NCBI GenBank assembly: GCA_937864085.1
Contig: CALMIH010000036.1
Coordinates: 1-7,313, forward strand
Source of the DNA: an uncultured Chloroflexota bacterium
GTDB lineage: Bacteria; Chloroflexota; Limnocylindria; Limnocylindrales; Limnocylindraceae
DNA length: 7,313 nucleotides
Reading direction: 5' to 3'
The notes beneath the pieces are model-generated. The model had not been told where the DNA came from. It ran no database searches and was given only the letters and a program-made list of their open reading frames with translations. Of the stretch, positions 1-5,613 are shown piece by piece; the stretch's first letter is position 1; every line of letters begins with the position of its first letter. The position numbers were made by a program, and so were the translations under genes.

Positions 1-1
1 G

Positions 2-700
2 ATCGGCACACACGCCCTCTTCGCAGAGGCGACGCAGTTCTCGGCACTCGGCCTTGTGGTGGTTGATGAGCAGCACCGTTTTGGCGTTGAGGAGCGAAGC
101 CAACTCACCGCGAAAGGGGAGGGTGAGCCACATCTCTTACTGATGACGGCGACACCGATCCCTCGCACGATTGCGCAACTCCTGTACGCCGACGTCGCAT
201 CCTCTGAGCTGCGCGCACTCCCAGCGGGTCGCCAGCCGATTCGGACGGCGATTCGACGGAGCAGCGACCTTGAGAAGTTGTGGGCCTTTGTCGGCGCTGA
301 AGCGGCGGCTGGGCGCGGAACCTTCGTCGTGGTGCCGCGAATCGGTGATGAGGATCCAGGCGAGGAGCCGATTGGCGAGCTTGTCGGTGAGGCCCTTGAA
401 CGAGCGGGAGAGGCGGGCGTGGAGGAGGAGGCGAAACTACTTGCCGTCGCACTCCCGAAGCTGCGCATTGGTGTGGTGCACGGGAGGCAGCGCGCAGAGC
501 TTCGCGCTCAGAACATGGCCGCCTTCGCTACGGGAGAGCTTGATGTGCTGGTTGGGACAACGGTGGTTGAGGTGGGCGTTGATGTTCCGCGCGCAAGCGT
601 GATGGTGGTGCTGAGTGCCACCGTTTCGGTCTCGCCACACTGCATCAGCTACGTGGCCGAGTTGGCCGCGGTGGGAGTGAGGGCTGGTGCGTCCTCGTGA
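2..700 (+). CDS. recG: ATP-dependent DNA helicase RecG, partial, 5' fragment of a frame-broken gene
   Basis: RecG is a superfamily 2 helicase that remodels stalled replication forks and Holliday junctions. The gene is open at the left window edge, so the N-terminal wedge domain and Walker A lie outside. Visible parts are the DExH box DEQHRFG (nt 65-85), the motif III segment MTATPIPR (143-166), the RecG-type LPAGRQPIRT stretch, and in the second RecA-like lobe VVHGRQ and TTVVEVGVDVPRAS. After VMVVLSA (to about 619) the frame stops resembling RecG and runs to a TGA at 698-700. Family-like sequence resumes from 622 in the frame one base earlier, so this is one gene with a base missing near 617-621. 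As written, the product would lack motif VI and its arginines. Identity is very secure; whether the break is biological or a sequencing error cannot be told here. Confidence 0.93.
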   Translation: MGTHALFAEATQFSALGLVVVDEQHRFGVEERSQLTAKGEGEPHLLLMTATPIPRTIAQLLYADVASSELRALPAGRQPIRTAIRRSSDLEKLWAFVGAEAAAGRGTFVVVPRIGDEDPGEEPIGELVGEALERAGEAGVEEEAKLLAVALPKLRIGVVHGRQRAELRAQNMAAFATGELDVLVGTTVVEVGVDVPRASVMVVLSATVSVSPHCISYVAELAAVGVRAGASS

Positions 701-1011
701 GCGATAGCGAGGATGAGGTGGCGGCGGCGCGCCTGCAGGCGATCGAGTCAACACGCGATGGCTTCCTCCTTGCCGAGCGCGATGTAGAGCTGCGCGGCGA
801 AGGCGACGTGCTCGGCACAGAGCAGAGCGGACTTCCGCCACTCCGGATTGCGGCGCTCTCACGCGCTGACGATCGGGCACTCGCCGTTCTTGCACGCGGT
901 GATGCGGAAGAGCTCCTCGACAGCATCGGTCGTCCCCGAGCGGCTGCTCGACCACTCGTTGAGTCGTATCTCCGCGGCTGGCCGACCGATATCTTGGTCG
1001 GCACGAAGTGA
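622..1011 (+). CDS. recG: RecG C-terminal fragment, continues the helicase in a shifted frame
   Basis: In this frame the RecG sequence picks up exactly where the upstream fragment loses it: HRFGLATLHQLRGRVGRG (motif VI, QLRGRVGR at nt 646-669), then SDSEDE, a TRDGFLLAERDVELRGEGD segment and GTEQSGLPPL, all characteristic of the RecG C-terminal domain. It ends in ILVGTK and a TGA at 1009-1011. The boundary at 622 is set by homology, not by a start codon. A GTG at 697, overlapping the upstream fragment's stop as GTGA, could be called a start, but it lies inside the domain and has no independent meaning. The two fragments together give a normal RecG C-terminus once one base is restored near 617-621. 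rsmD follows after 21 bases. Confidence 0.9.
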   Translation, partial: RFGLATLHQLRGRVGRGGSEGWCVLVSDSEDEVAAARLQAIESTRDGFLLAERDVELRGEGDVLGTEQSGLPPLRIAALSRADDRALAVLARGDAEELLDSIGRPRAAARPLVESYLRGWPTDILVGTK

Positions 1012-1032
1012 GGCGCATGTGAGGATCTCCCG

Positions 1033-1668
1033 ATGAGTAACCGGCTGCGCATCATCGCTGGCTCACTAGGTGGCCGCCTGATTGAGGTGCCAGAGGAGGG
1101 GACGCGCCCATTCGCCGATCGTGTTCGGCAGGCGCTCTTCGCGGTGCTTGAGCCGCGACTGCCAGGCGCTCGCGTCCTTGACCTTTGCGCCGGGAGTGGC
1201 GCCGCTGGCATTGAGGCGCTCAGCCGTGGCGCTGAGTCCGTCCTCTTCGTTGATCTGTCACGACGCGCCGCTGAGGTGATTCGACGGAATCTTGCCGGCC
1301 TTGATCTTGTTGCTCGCGCCGAGGTGCGCGTCGCCGATGCGGGGAGTAGCGCAGCATCACTTACGGCCAGTGGGCGAGCGTTTGATCTTGTGATCGCCGA
1401 CCCTCCGTATGACGACCTCGCCGTACGACGCGAGATCCTCCGTGTGCTCGGGGCGACCCCTTCACTGCTCGCCGCGCAGGGGCTTCTCGTCCTCTCCGGA
1501 CGCAAGCAGAAGGAGGGTGCTGGACAGGAGGGTGGTGCACAGGAGAAGGGAAGCGGTCTACGATTGGTGCGAAGCCTCACCTTCGGTGAGACGGTGGTTG
1601 AACTGTATGAGCGCAATGTTGATCACGTGCAGGAGACGGAGCAGGTGGCAGAGACGGAGGAGACGTGA
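1033..1668 (+). CDS. rsmD: 16S rRNA (guanine(966)-N2)-methyltransferase RsmD
   Basis: RsmD uses S-adenosylmethionine to methylate N2 of G966 in 16S rRNA during small-subunit assembly. The 211-residue product has the family layout: RIIAGSLGGRLI at the N-terminus (residues 6-17), TRPFADRVRQALF (24-36, equivalent to the usual TRPTSDRVREALF), the SAM-binding LDLCAGSGAAGIEAL (49-63), an acidic strand end VD (73-74) and the catalytic DPPY (123-126). The ATG at 1033 is preceded by TGAGGA around 1020-1025 at suitable spacing, and the protein begins right at the conserved block. Oddities are a Gly/Gln/Glu/Lys-rich insert at about 157-175 before the last strands, and an acidic tail after LYERN. The stop TGA overlaps the coaD GTG by 4 bases, implying translational coupling. 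Length is somewhat above the usual 180-200 because of the insert and tail. Confidence 0.95.
   Translation: MSNRLRIIAGSLGGRLIEVPEEGTRPFADRVRQALFAVLEPRLPGARVLDLCAGSGAAGIEALSRGAESVLFVDLSRRAAEVIRRNLAGLDLVARAEVRVADAGSSAASLTASGRAFDLVIADPPYDDLAVRREILRVLGATPSLLAAQGLLVLSGRKQKEGAGQEGGAQEKGSGLRLVRSLTFGETVVELYERNVDHVQETEQVAETEET
1656..1660 (+). promoter_or_regulatory. Shine-Dalgarno site of coaD
   Basis: GGAGG lies inside the 3' end of rsmD, 4 bases before the GTG at 1665. It supports the GTG start and the GTGA overlap with the rsmD stop. The spacing is short but usable. Confidence 0.6.
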
Positions 1669-2183
1669 GCGAACGAGTTGGACTCTATCCGGGGAGTTTT
1701 GATCCGATCACGTTCGGCCACGTAGATCTGATGCGGCGCAGCCTGAGCGTTGTTGACCGGCTCGTTGTGGCAATTCTTCCGAATGCGACAAAAGAGGCAC
1801 TACTGACGCTCGCTGAGCGCGAGGCGCTCCTCCGTGCCGTGATCGGCGAGCAGCTCGGTGCCGACGCACGCCGCATTGAGATTCGCGCCGCCTCAAATCT
1901 CACCGTTCGCGTAGCGGAAGAGGCGGGGGCGAGCGTCATCATTCGCGGACTTCGTGCCGGTTCTGACTTTGAGGCAGAGCTGCGGATGGCCCATGCCAAC
2001 CGACTCCTCGCCCCCTCGATTGAGACGCTCTTCTTAATGACCGCACCAGAGCACGCCTCAACCTCGAGCCGCCTAGTGCGCGAGATCGCGCGGTACGGCG
2101 GTCCACTCGAGCGGCTCGTTCCACCCGCCGTGATCCCAGTGTTGACTGCGGCGGCGGCACGTCGCAACCCAGCAGGCGGGTGA
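1665..2183 (+). CDS. coaD: phosphopantetheine adenylyltransferase CoaD
   Basis: CoaD transfers AMP from ATP to 4'-phosphopantetheine, giving dephospho-CoA, the penultimate step of coenzyme A synthesis in the cytoplasm. The 172-residue product shows the nucleotidyltransferase signature YPGSFDPITFGHVDL (8-22) with the T/HxGH element as TFGH (16-19), then IIRGLRAGSDFEAEL (92-106), the substrate-binding block of bacterial CoaD, and STSSRLVREIA (132-142), matching the family's ISSSxVRE motif. Length is slightly over the usual 160, through a short Ala/Pro/Gly tail. The start is GTG at 1665, overlapping the rsmD stop; the next gene starts with a GTG overlapping the coaD stop. rsmD followed by coaD is a very common bacterial pair. 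CoA is the source of the prosthetic group of ACP, encoded further down the window. Confidence 0.97.
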   Translation: MSERVGLYPGSFDPITFGHVDLMRRSLSVVDRLVVAILPNATKEALLTLAEREALLRAVIGEQLGADARRIEIRAASNLTVRVAEEAGASVIIRGLRAGSDFEAELRMAHANRLLAPSIETLFLMTAPEHASTSSRLVREIARYGGPLERLVPPAVIPVLTAAAARRNPAGG

Positions 2184-2737
2184 GTCACTCCAACGAGGCC
2201 CCCTTTACGTCAGAAGGGGTGATAGAGCCGCTGCACCTGATTGATTGCTCGCCACTTCTCTCGCAGTCATCAGGGGCGAGTGCGCCAATCCCACACTTCA
2301 GCGTTGCGAGCGATTCTGGCGGTGAGCGTATTAGCGCCCAAGCGCAACTCCGCGCCGATCGAACGAATCGTGGCGTGCGCATTGTTGGCAGTGCAACTGG
2401 CGTTCAGGAGGGCCTCTGCGCGCGCTGCCTTGCTCCGGCACGCGCCAACCTCCAGGCGACCCTTGACGAAGAGATCGTTGAGGAGCGCTTCGCAACGGGC
2501 GAGACGGAACGCTTCGGACCAGGGAACTCCGTTGACCTCGGTCGGCTCGCGATTGAAGGGCTCGACCTAGTCCGCCAGCTGGTTCTGCACTGCGACCCTC
2601 CCTGCCCAGAACGCTGTGAGCGCTGCGGGGCGGCGCACCCTGTCGCCGATTGCCCTCAGCACGAGGTTGACCCTCGACTCGCCGTCTTGGGTCAACTCCT
2701 CCCGCACGTAGAGGGGGAGCCGAAGCGAGAGGGGTGA
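2180..2737 (+). CDS. DUF177 / YceD family protein, probable 23S rRNA accumulation factor
   Basis: This 185-residue protein belongs to the DUF177 (YceD) family, which typically sits directly before rpmF and is linked to accumulation of 23S rRNA and large-subunit biogenesis. Recognisable parts are GLCARCLAPA (78-87), an acidic segment DEEIVEERF (96-104), VDLGRLAIEGLDLVRQLVLHCDPPC (read in two halves at 118-130 and 131-142), a CERCG knuckle (146-150) and DPRLAVLGQLL (164-174). Cysteines at 80, 83, 138, 142, 146, 149 and 158 suggest metal binding, as in many members. The usual C-x-GLC portion reads CERC, a mild variation. The first 50 residues are poorly conserved. The GTG start overlaps the coaD stop as GTGA, with only a weak ribosome site (AGGCGG) before it. 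The family call rests on the cysteine and DPRLA pattern plus position before rpmF. Confidence 0.87.
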   Translation: MSHSNEAPFTSEGVIEPLHLIDCSPLLSQSSGASAPIPHFSVASDSGGERISAQAQLRADRTNRGVRIVGSATGVQEGLCARCLAPARANLQATLDEEIVEERFATGETERFGPGNSVDLGRLAIEGLDLVRQLVLHCDPPCPERCERCGAAHPVADCPQHEVDPRLAVLGQLLPHVEGEPKREG

Positions 2738-2858
2738 GCCCAGCGGCCAGGTCGCAGAGGGCGGGTTAGGCCCCCGCCGCGACGAGGGGCGATGGATCGG
2801 GTAGGCTTCGCTCTCCAAGTCATGCCCCTCAGGGCAGAGAGTGCGAGGTTCATCAGCG
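2738..2858 (+). promoter_or_regulatory. rpmF leader spacer with two small hairpins
   Basis: This 121-base stretch is the longest gene-free interval in the window. It holds a 6-bp hairpin (GGCGGG at 2760-2765 with CCCGCC at 2773-2778, 7-base loop) and a perfect 5-bp hairpin (TGCCC at 2823-2827 with GGGCA at 2832-2836, loop CTCA). Neither is followed by a T run, so intrinsic termination is unlikely. I could not identify convincing -35/-10 boxes. It may be an untranslated leader or internal promoter region for rpmF; that role is inference. Confidence 0.35.
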
Positions 2859-3062
2859 ATGGGCGTACCAAAGCGAAAGGCATCGAAATCCCGCCAGGGA
2901 GATCGTCGCGCGCATCATGCGCTCACGATCCCGGCGATGGATCGCTGCGCGCAGTGCGGTGCAACCAAGCGCGCGCATCACGCCTGTCTCGCCTGCGGCA
3001 CCTATCGGGGCCGCGAAGTGATCCGACGCCCAGCGCCGGACACGGAACCAACTGACGCCTAG
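2859..3062 (+). CDS. rpmF: 50S ribosomal protein L32 (zinc-ribbon form)
   Basis: L32 is a small protein of the large ribosomal subunit. The 67-residue product begins with the family's hallmark MGVPKRKASKSRQGDRRAHH, which fixes the ATG at 2859; an upstream in-frame GTG at 2841 would add six unconserved residues. A zinc ribbon is present as CAQC (30-33) and CLAC (43-46), followed by GTYRGREVI, so this is the cysteine-bearing form rather than the cysteine-free zinc-independent paralogue. A GCGAGG stretch near 2843-2848 may serve as ribosome site at about 10 bases. It sits between DUF177 and plsX, the standard order. The tail after GREVI is short, acidic and Pro/Thr-rich. plsX begins 7 bases after the TAG. 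Confidence 0.97.
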   Translation: MGVPKRKASKSRQGDRRAHHALTIPAMDRCAQCGATKRAHHACLACGTYRGREVIRRPAPDTEPTDA

Positions 3063-3069
3063 TTAACCC

Positions 3070-4122
3070 ATGGCCGCGCCGTCAGGCCGCGTCCGCCTTG
3101 CACTCGATGCAATGGGCGGCGACCACGGTCCCGTAGAGGTAGTCCCAGGCGGCATTCGCTGGGCGAAAGAGAACCCGCACGACGAGCTGATCCTCGTTGG
3201 CGATGAGCCGCTCCTCCTGGAGCTTGCTGGTGGCACTCTCCCTGCGAATACCCGCATCGTGCACGGGCCCGATGTCATCGGTATGGATGAACACCCCGCG
3301 CAGGCGCTTCGTGAGCGAAAGGGCGCCTCAATCCTTGTTGCGACGAATCTCGTGCGCGAAGGGCTCGCCGACGCAGTCGTTACTGCTGGTCACACCGGTG
3401 CTGGCATGGCGGCCGCCGTTTTACGACTCGGACGCCTCCCTGGAGTCGATCGCCCCGCCCTCGCGGTGCAGTTCCTCTTGCGCGAGAAGCCGCTCGTGAT
3501 CCTGGACATTGGCGCAAACCCGGATGCAACGCCAGAGAATCTCTATCAGTTCGCGCACATGGGGAGCGTCTTCTCCGAGCGTGTGCTCGGCGTGGCGAAT
3601 CCGCGTGTCGCTCTCCTTTCGATCGGCGAAGAGAAGGGGAAGGGCGATCAGCGGATTCAGCGTGCCACGGAGCTGCTCGACCTTGCCGATCTGAACTTCA
3701 CAGGGAACGTTGAGGGGCGCCACCTTGCATCTGATGAGGCTGATGTGGTGGTCTGCGATGCGGTGCTCGGCAACGTTTCGATCAAACTTGTTGAGGGTGT
3801 CACCACTACGATCACCGACATGTTCCGTGCGGAATTCCGCAAGTTGCCACTCGGTCCGATCGCTGCGCTGCTGATGCGACCGGCGATCGCGCGCATTCGC
3901 GCGAAGCTTGACTATGAGCGCATCGGCGGCGCGATTCTCCTTGGCGTGAAGGGGAGTGTCGTGATCACACACGGTCGCGCGCGCAGTCGCATGGTCTATT
4001 ACGCCTGCGGCACTGCCGCAGACGCGGTTCGCCAAGGGATCAATACGCGCATCGCCACGGCGCTCGCCGAGGCTGCCCCTGTTGCGGCAGATGGCCTCCC
4101 GAGCGGTCCACCCCCATCCTGA
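3070..4122 (+). CDS. plsX: phosphate acyltransferase PlsX
   Basis: PlsX converts acyl-ACP and phosphate to acyl-phosphate, the acyl donor for PlsY in the first step of phosphatidic acid synthesis; it is a peripheral membrane-associated enzyme. The 350-residue product has the diagnostic ALDAMGGDHGP at 11-21, then VHGPDVIGMDEHPAQALR, GHTGAGMAAAVLRLGRLPGVDRPALA, DIGANPDATPENL, SIGEEKGKG, NFTGNVEGR and DVVVCDAVLGNVSIKLVEG, all in the family order. Length is normal. The ATG at 3070 is the first possible start, because TAA lies in frame at 3064-3066. There is no Shine-Dalgarno match upstream, so initiation may depend on ribosomes finishing rpmF 7 bases before. The C-terminal 20 or so residues are Ala/Pro-rich and unconserved. 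Confidence 0.98.
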   Translation: MAAPSGRVRLALDAMGGDHGPVEVVPGGIRWAKENPHDELILVGDEPLLLELAGGTLPANTRIVHGPDVIGMDEHPAQALRERKGASILVATNLVREGLADAVVTAGHTGAGMAAAVLRLGRLPGVDRPALAVQFLLREKPLVILDIGANPDATPENLYQFAHMGSVFSERVLGVANPRVALLSIGEEKGKGDQRIQRATELLDLADLNFTGNVEGRHLASDEADVVVCDAVLGNVSIKLVEGVTTTITDMFRAEFRKLPLGPIAALLMRPAIARIRAKLDYERIGGAILLGVKGSVVITHGRARSRMVYYACGTAADAVRQGINTRIATALAEAAPVAADGLPSGPPPS

Positions 4123-4123
4123 G

Positions 4124-4606
4124 ATGCCTGGGAAGAAGTCGCCAGCTGCGCCGCGGGACGCAGCGTTGCGCCTGCGGAGCGCTGGTCGTCGTGATGCACT
4201 TACCGCACTCTATGAGGCGGAGTTCGGGCTCCGTAGCGCTGCGGAGATCCTCGGCCGGCGTGCCGCCTCTGGTGAGGTCGAGGGCGAACCGCTCGCGGTC
4301 GCGAGCGCGCTGATCACCCTGATTGAGGAGCAGCGGCCACATCTTGACGCAACGCTGGAGCGTCTCGCCCCCGCGTTTCCCCTCGCGTCAATGACCCATA
4401 TCGACCGCACAATCCTTCGGGCGGGCTTAGCCGAAGTGCTACACTCGCGCGCGGCGGCGCCTGCGGAGGCACTCGCGGCCTGGACGGCTCTGGCTCGCAC
4501 GTATAGCGGTGAGCCAGCACGAAAACTGGTGAGCGGCGTCCTCGGGACGGCTCACCGTGAGGTGAGCACCGCGACAGCGGATAAAGATGGAGGGAGCGAG
4601 AGATGA
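4124..4606 (+). CDS. nusB: NusB-like transcription antitermination / RNA-binding protein
   Basis: NusB binds the boxA RNA element together with NusE (S10) and supports rRNA antitermination. This 161-residue, Ala/Arg-rich, all-helical-looking protein matches the NusB fold pattern: an early RRDALTALYEAEF helix (near residues 23-35, like RxxAxQxLY), a mid HLDATLERLAP, HIDRTILRAGLAEVL (like the family's DRxILRLAxYEL) and YSGEPARKLVSGVLG near the C-terminus (like FVNGVLD). The usual INEAVELAK segment reads LAAWTALAR, so it is divergent. I chose ATG 4124, one base after the plsX stop; ATG 4091 and TTG 4082 are in frame but lie inside plsX. No Shine-Dalgarno site precedes any of them. Its stop overlaps acpP as ATGA. 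Family membership is likely, function as true NusB less certain. Confidence 0.78.
   Translation: MPGKKSPAAPRDAALRLRSAGRRDALTALYEAEFGLRSAAEILGRRAASGEVEGEPLAVASALITLIEEQRPHLDATLERLAPAFPLASMTHIDRTILRAGLAEVLHSRAAAPAEALAAWTALARTYSGEPARKLVSGVLGTAHREVSTATADKDGGSER
4589..4594 (+). promoter_or_regulatory. Shine-Dalgarno site of acpP
   Basis: GGAGGG lies 8 bases before the ATG at 4603, inside the 3' end of the NusB-like gene. It is one of the best ribosome sites in the window, in keeping with the high expression usual for acyl carrier protein. Confidence 0.75.
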
Positions 4607-4848
4607 GCGATAACGCACAGATCTTCCAGGAGCTTCAGAGCTACATCGTTGAGCAGCTCGGCGTGGAGAAGGAGAAGGTCACCCTTGAGGCGGCCTTCAT
4701 TGAAGACCTCAACGCGGACTCGCTCGACCTTGTTGAGTTCGCCATGGGCCTTGAGGAGAAGTTCGGCGTCACGATTGCGGACGAAGAGCTGACCAAGATC
4801 AAGACGGTGCAAGACGCGGTCAACGCGATCGTCGAGAAGAAGGCGTAA
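4603..4848 (+). CDS. acpP: acyl carrier protein
   Basis: ACP carries growing acyl chains in fatty-acid synthesis on a 4'-phosphopantetheine arm. The 81-residue, acidic product is full length and shows the attachment motif NADSLDLVEF, with the modified serine at residue 40, followed by the acidic recognition helix and the FGVTIADEEL segment. The ATG start overlaps the upstream NusB-like stop as ATGA and has a strong GGAGGG site. Its acyl-ACP product is the substrate of PlsX upstream; the arm derives from CoA, for which CoaD makes the precursor. acpP next to rnc and smc is a widespread bacterial arrangement. The fabD and fabG genes often found between plsX and acpP are absent here. A GC hairpin follows the TAA stop. 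Confidence 0.98.
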   Translation: MSDNAQIFQELQSYIVEQLGVEKEKVTLEAAFIEDLNADSLDLVEFAMGLEEKFGVTIADEELTKIKTVQDAVNAIVEKKA

Positions 4849-4853
4849 GGTGC

Positions 4854-4871
4854 GGCGGCCCGCTGGCCGCC
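4854..4871 (+). other. GC-rich stem-loop between acpP and rnc
   Basis: GGCGGCC (4854-4860) pairs perfectly with GGCCGCC (4865-4871) around the 4-base loop CGCT. A flanking GGTG (4849-4852) could also pair with CACC (4878-4881) to close an outer helix across an internal loop. No T run follows, so it is not a canonical intrinsic terminator. It may act as an mRNA stabiliser or processing site, or limit read-through into rnc; these roles are inference. Confidence 0.5.
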
Positions 4872-4890
4872 TGGCGCCACCCCTCCGATC

Positions 4891-5613
4891 GTGAGCCAGG
4901 CCGCAGACTCCACGCTTGACCACGCTTCGCGCGTTGCGCTGCGCCTCGGGATTCTTCCTGGTGCAGAGCCGCTCCTCCTCCTTGCGCTGACACACCCCTC
5001 GCGTCGCCACCAATCTGGAGCGACCGAAGATAACGAGCGACTTGAGTTTCTTGGCGACGCCATTCTTGGCGCCGTGGTGAGCGCCGCGCTGTATACCGCA
5101 GACCCCACCGCATCTGAGGGCGACCTCTCTGAGCGTCGCGCCTCAATCGTGAGCCGCATCGGCCTTGCCGATGTTGCGCAGCGGCTCGCCCTTGATGAAC
5201 TCCTCCTTCTCGGTGAGGGCGAGGCGCAGCGTGGTGGCGGGCAGCGACCGGCGGCTCTCGCCGCAGCGCTCGAAGCGATCATCGGTGCCGTGTATCTCGC
5301 ACACGGATTCGAGGCGGCGGAACGCTTCGTGTTGACACACCTTGAGCCTGAGATCGCTGCGCCACGTGCGGCCATCGGGAAAGGGATCAAGACGATGCTC
5401 CAGGAGTGGACGCAGGCGCGCAACGGTTCACTGCCGCGCTACGACATCATCAGTACGAGTGGGCCAGAACATGAGCGCATCTACGAGTGTGCCGTTCGCA
5501 TTGACGGGGGAGAGGTTGCGCGAGGGAGTGGCTCAAGTCGGCGTGCCGCAGAGGCGGCGGCTGCAGAAGCGGCAATTGATCTGCTCGGCGTGACGAAGGA
5601 GGCGGTCCTGTGA
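4891..5613 (+). CDS. rnc: ribonuclease III
   Basis: RNase III cleaves double-stranded RNA in rRNA precursors and mRNAs. The 240-residue product has the full layout: a nuclease domain with the signature NERLEFLGDAILG (48-60), including E49 and metal-binding D56, then ALEAIIGAVYLAHGF (126-140) with E128, and a double-stranded-RNA-binding domain from about 165 to 233 (KTMLQEWTQ, LPRYDI, SGPEHERIY, GSGSSRRAAEAAAAEAA). One conserved aspartate is missing: the family's D-x-x-E pair (E. coli D114/E117) reads A125-A-L-E128. The GTG at 4891 is the first start after the acpP stop, in the same frame, and has no evident Shine-Dalgarno site. The stop overlaps smc by 4 bases. The family is certain; full catalytic activity is not. 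Confidence 0.96.
   Translation: MSQAADSTLDHASRVALRLGILPGAEPLLLLALTHPSRRHQSGATEDNERLEFLGDAILGAVVSAALYTADPTASEGDLSERRASIVSRIGLADVAQRLALDELLLLGEGEAQRGGGQRPAALAAALEAIIGAVYLAHGFEAAERFVLTHLEPEIAAPRAAIGKGIKTMLQEWTQARNGSLPRYDIISTSGPEHERIYECAVRIDGGEVARGSGSSRRAAEAAAAEAAIDLLGVTKEAVL
5595..5602 (+). promoter_or_regulatory. Shine-Dalgarno site of smc
   Basis: GAAGGAGG lies 7 bases before the GTG at 5610, within the end of rnc. It decides the GTG start, which overlaps the rnc stop as GTGA. Confidence 0.75.

Noticed and set aside
614..630. Programmed ribosomal frameshift in recG
   Set aside because: No slippery X XXY YYZ heptamer or evident downstream pseudoknot; the break fits loss of one C from a short C run better, and RecG is not known for recoding.
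645..1616. Long open frame on the minus strand (about 323 codons) across recG and rsmD
   Set aside because: It is rich in Arg, Ser and Pro with no recognisable motif, and lies opposite clearly conserved genes; it is a high-GC shadow frame.
2759..2778. Intrinsic terminator after the DUF177 gene
   Set aside because: The stem is only 6 bp and is followed by GC-rich sequence with no T run.
2841..2861. Earlier GTG start for rpmF at 2841
   Set aside because: L32 proteins almost always begin MGVPKRK or similar; the ATG at 2859 gives exactly that.
4082..4126. Earlier starts (TTG 4082, ATG 4091) for the NusB-like gene
   Set aside because: They would overlap plsX by 30-40 bases and add unconserved residues without a ribosome site; ATG 4124 just after the plsX stop fits better, though this is not proven.
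4846..4893. ACP-RNase III fusion by stop-codon read-through
   Set aside because: acpP and rnc are in the same frame and the 14 codons between are open, but the stop is TAA, the linker is unremarkable Pro/Ala/Gly, and both proteins are complete on their own.
4641..5423. Long open frame on the minus strand (about 260 codons) opposite acpP and rnc
   Set aside because: Ser/Arg/Ala-rich with no motif and wholly antisense to two certain genes; a composition artefact.
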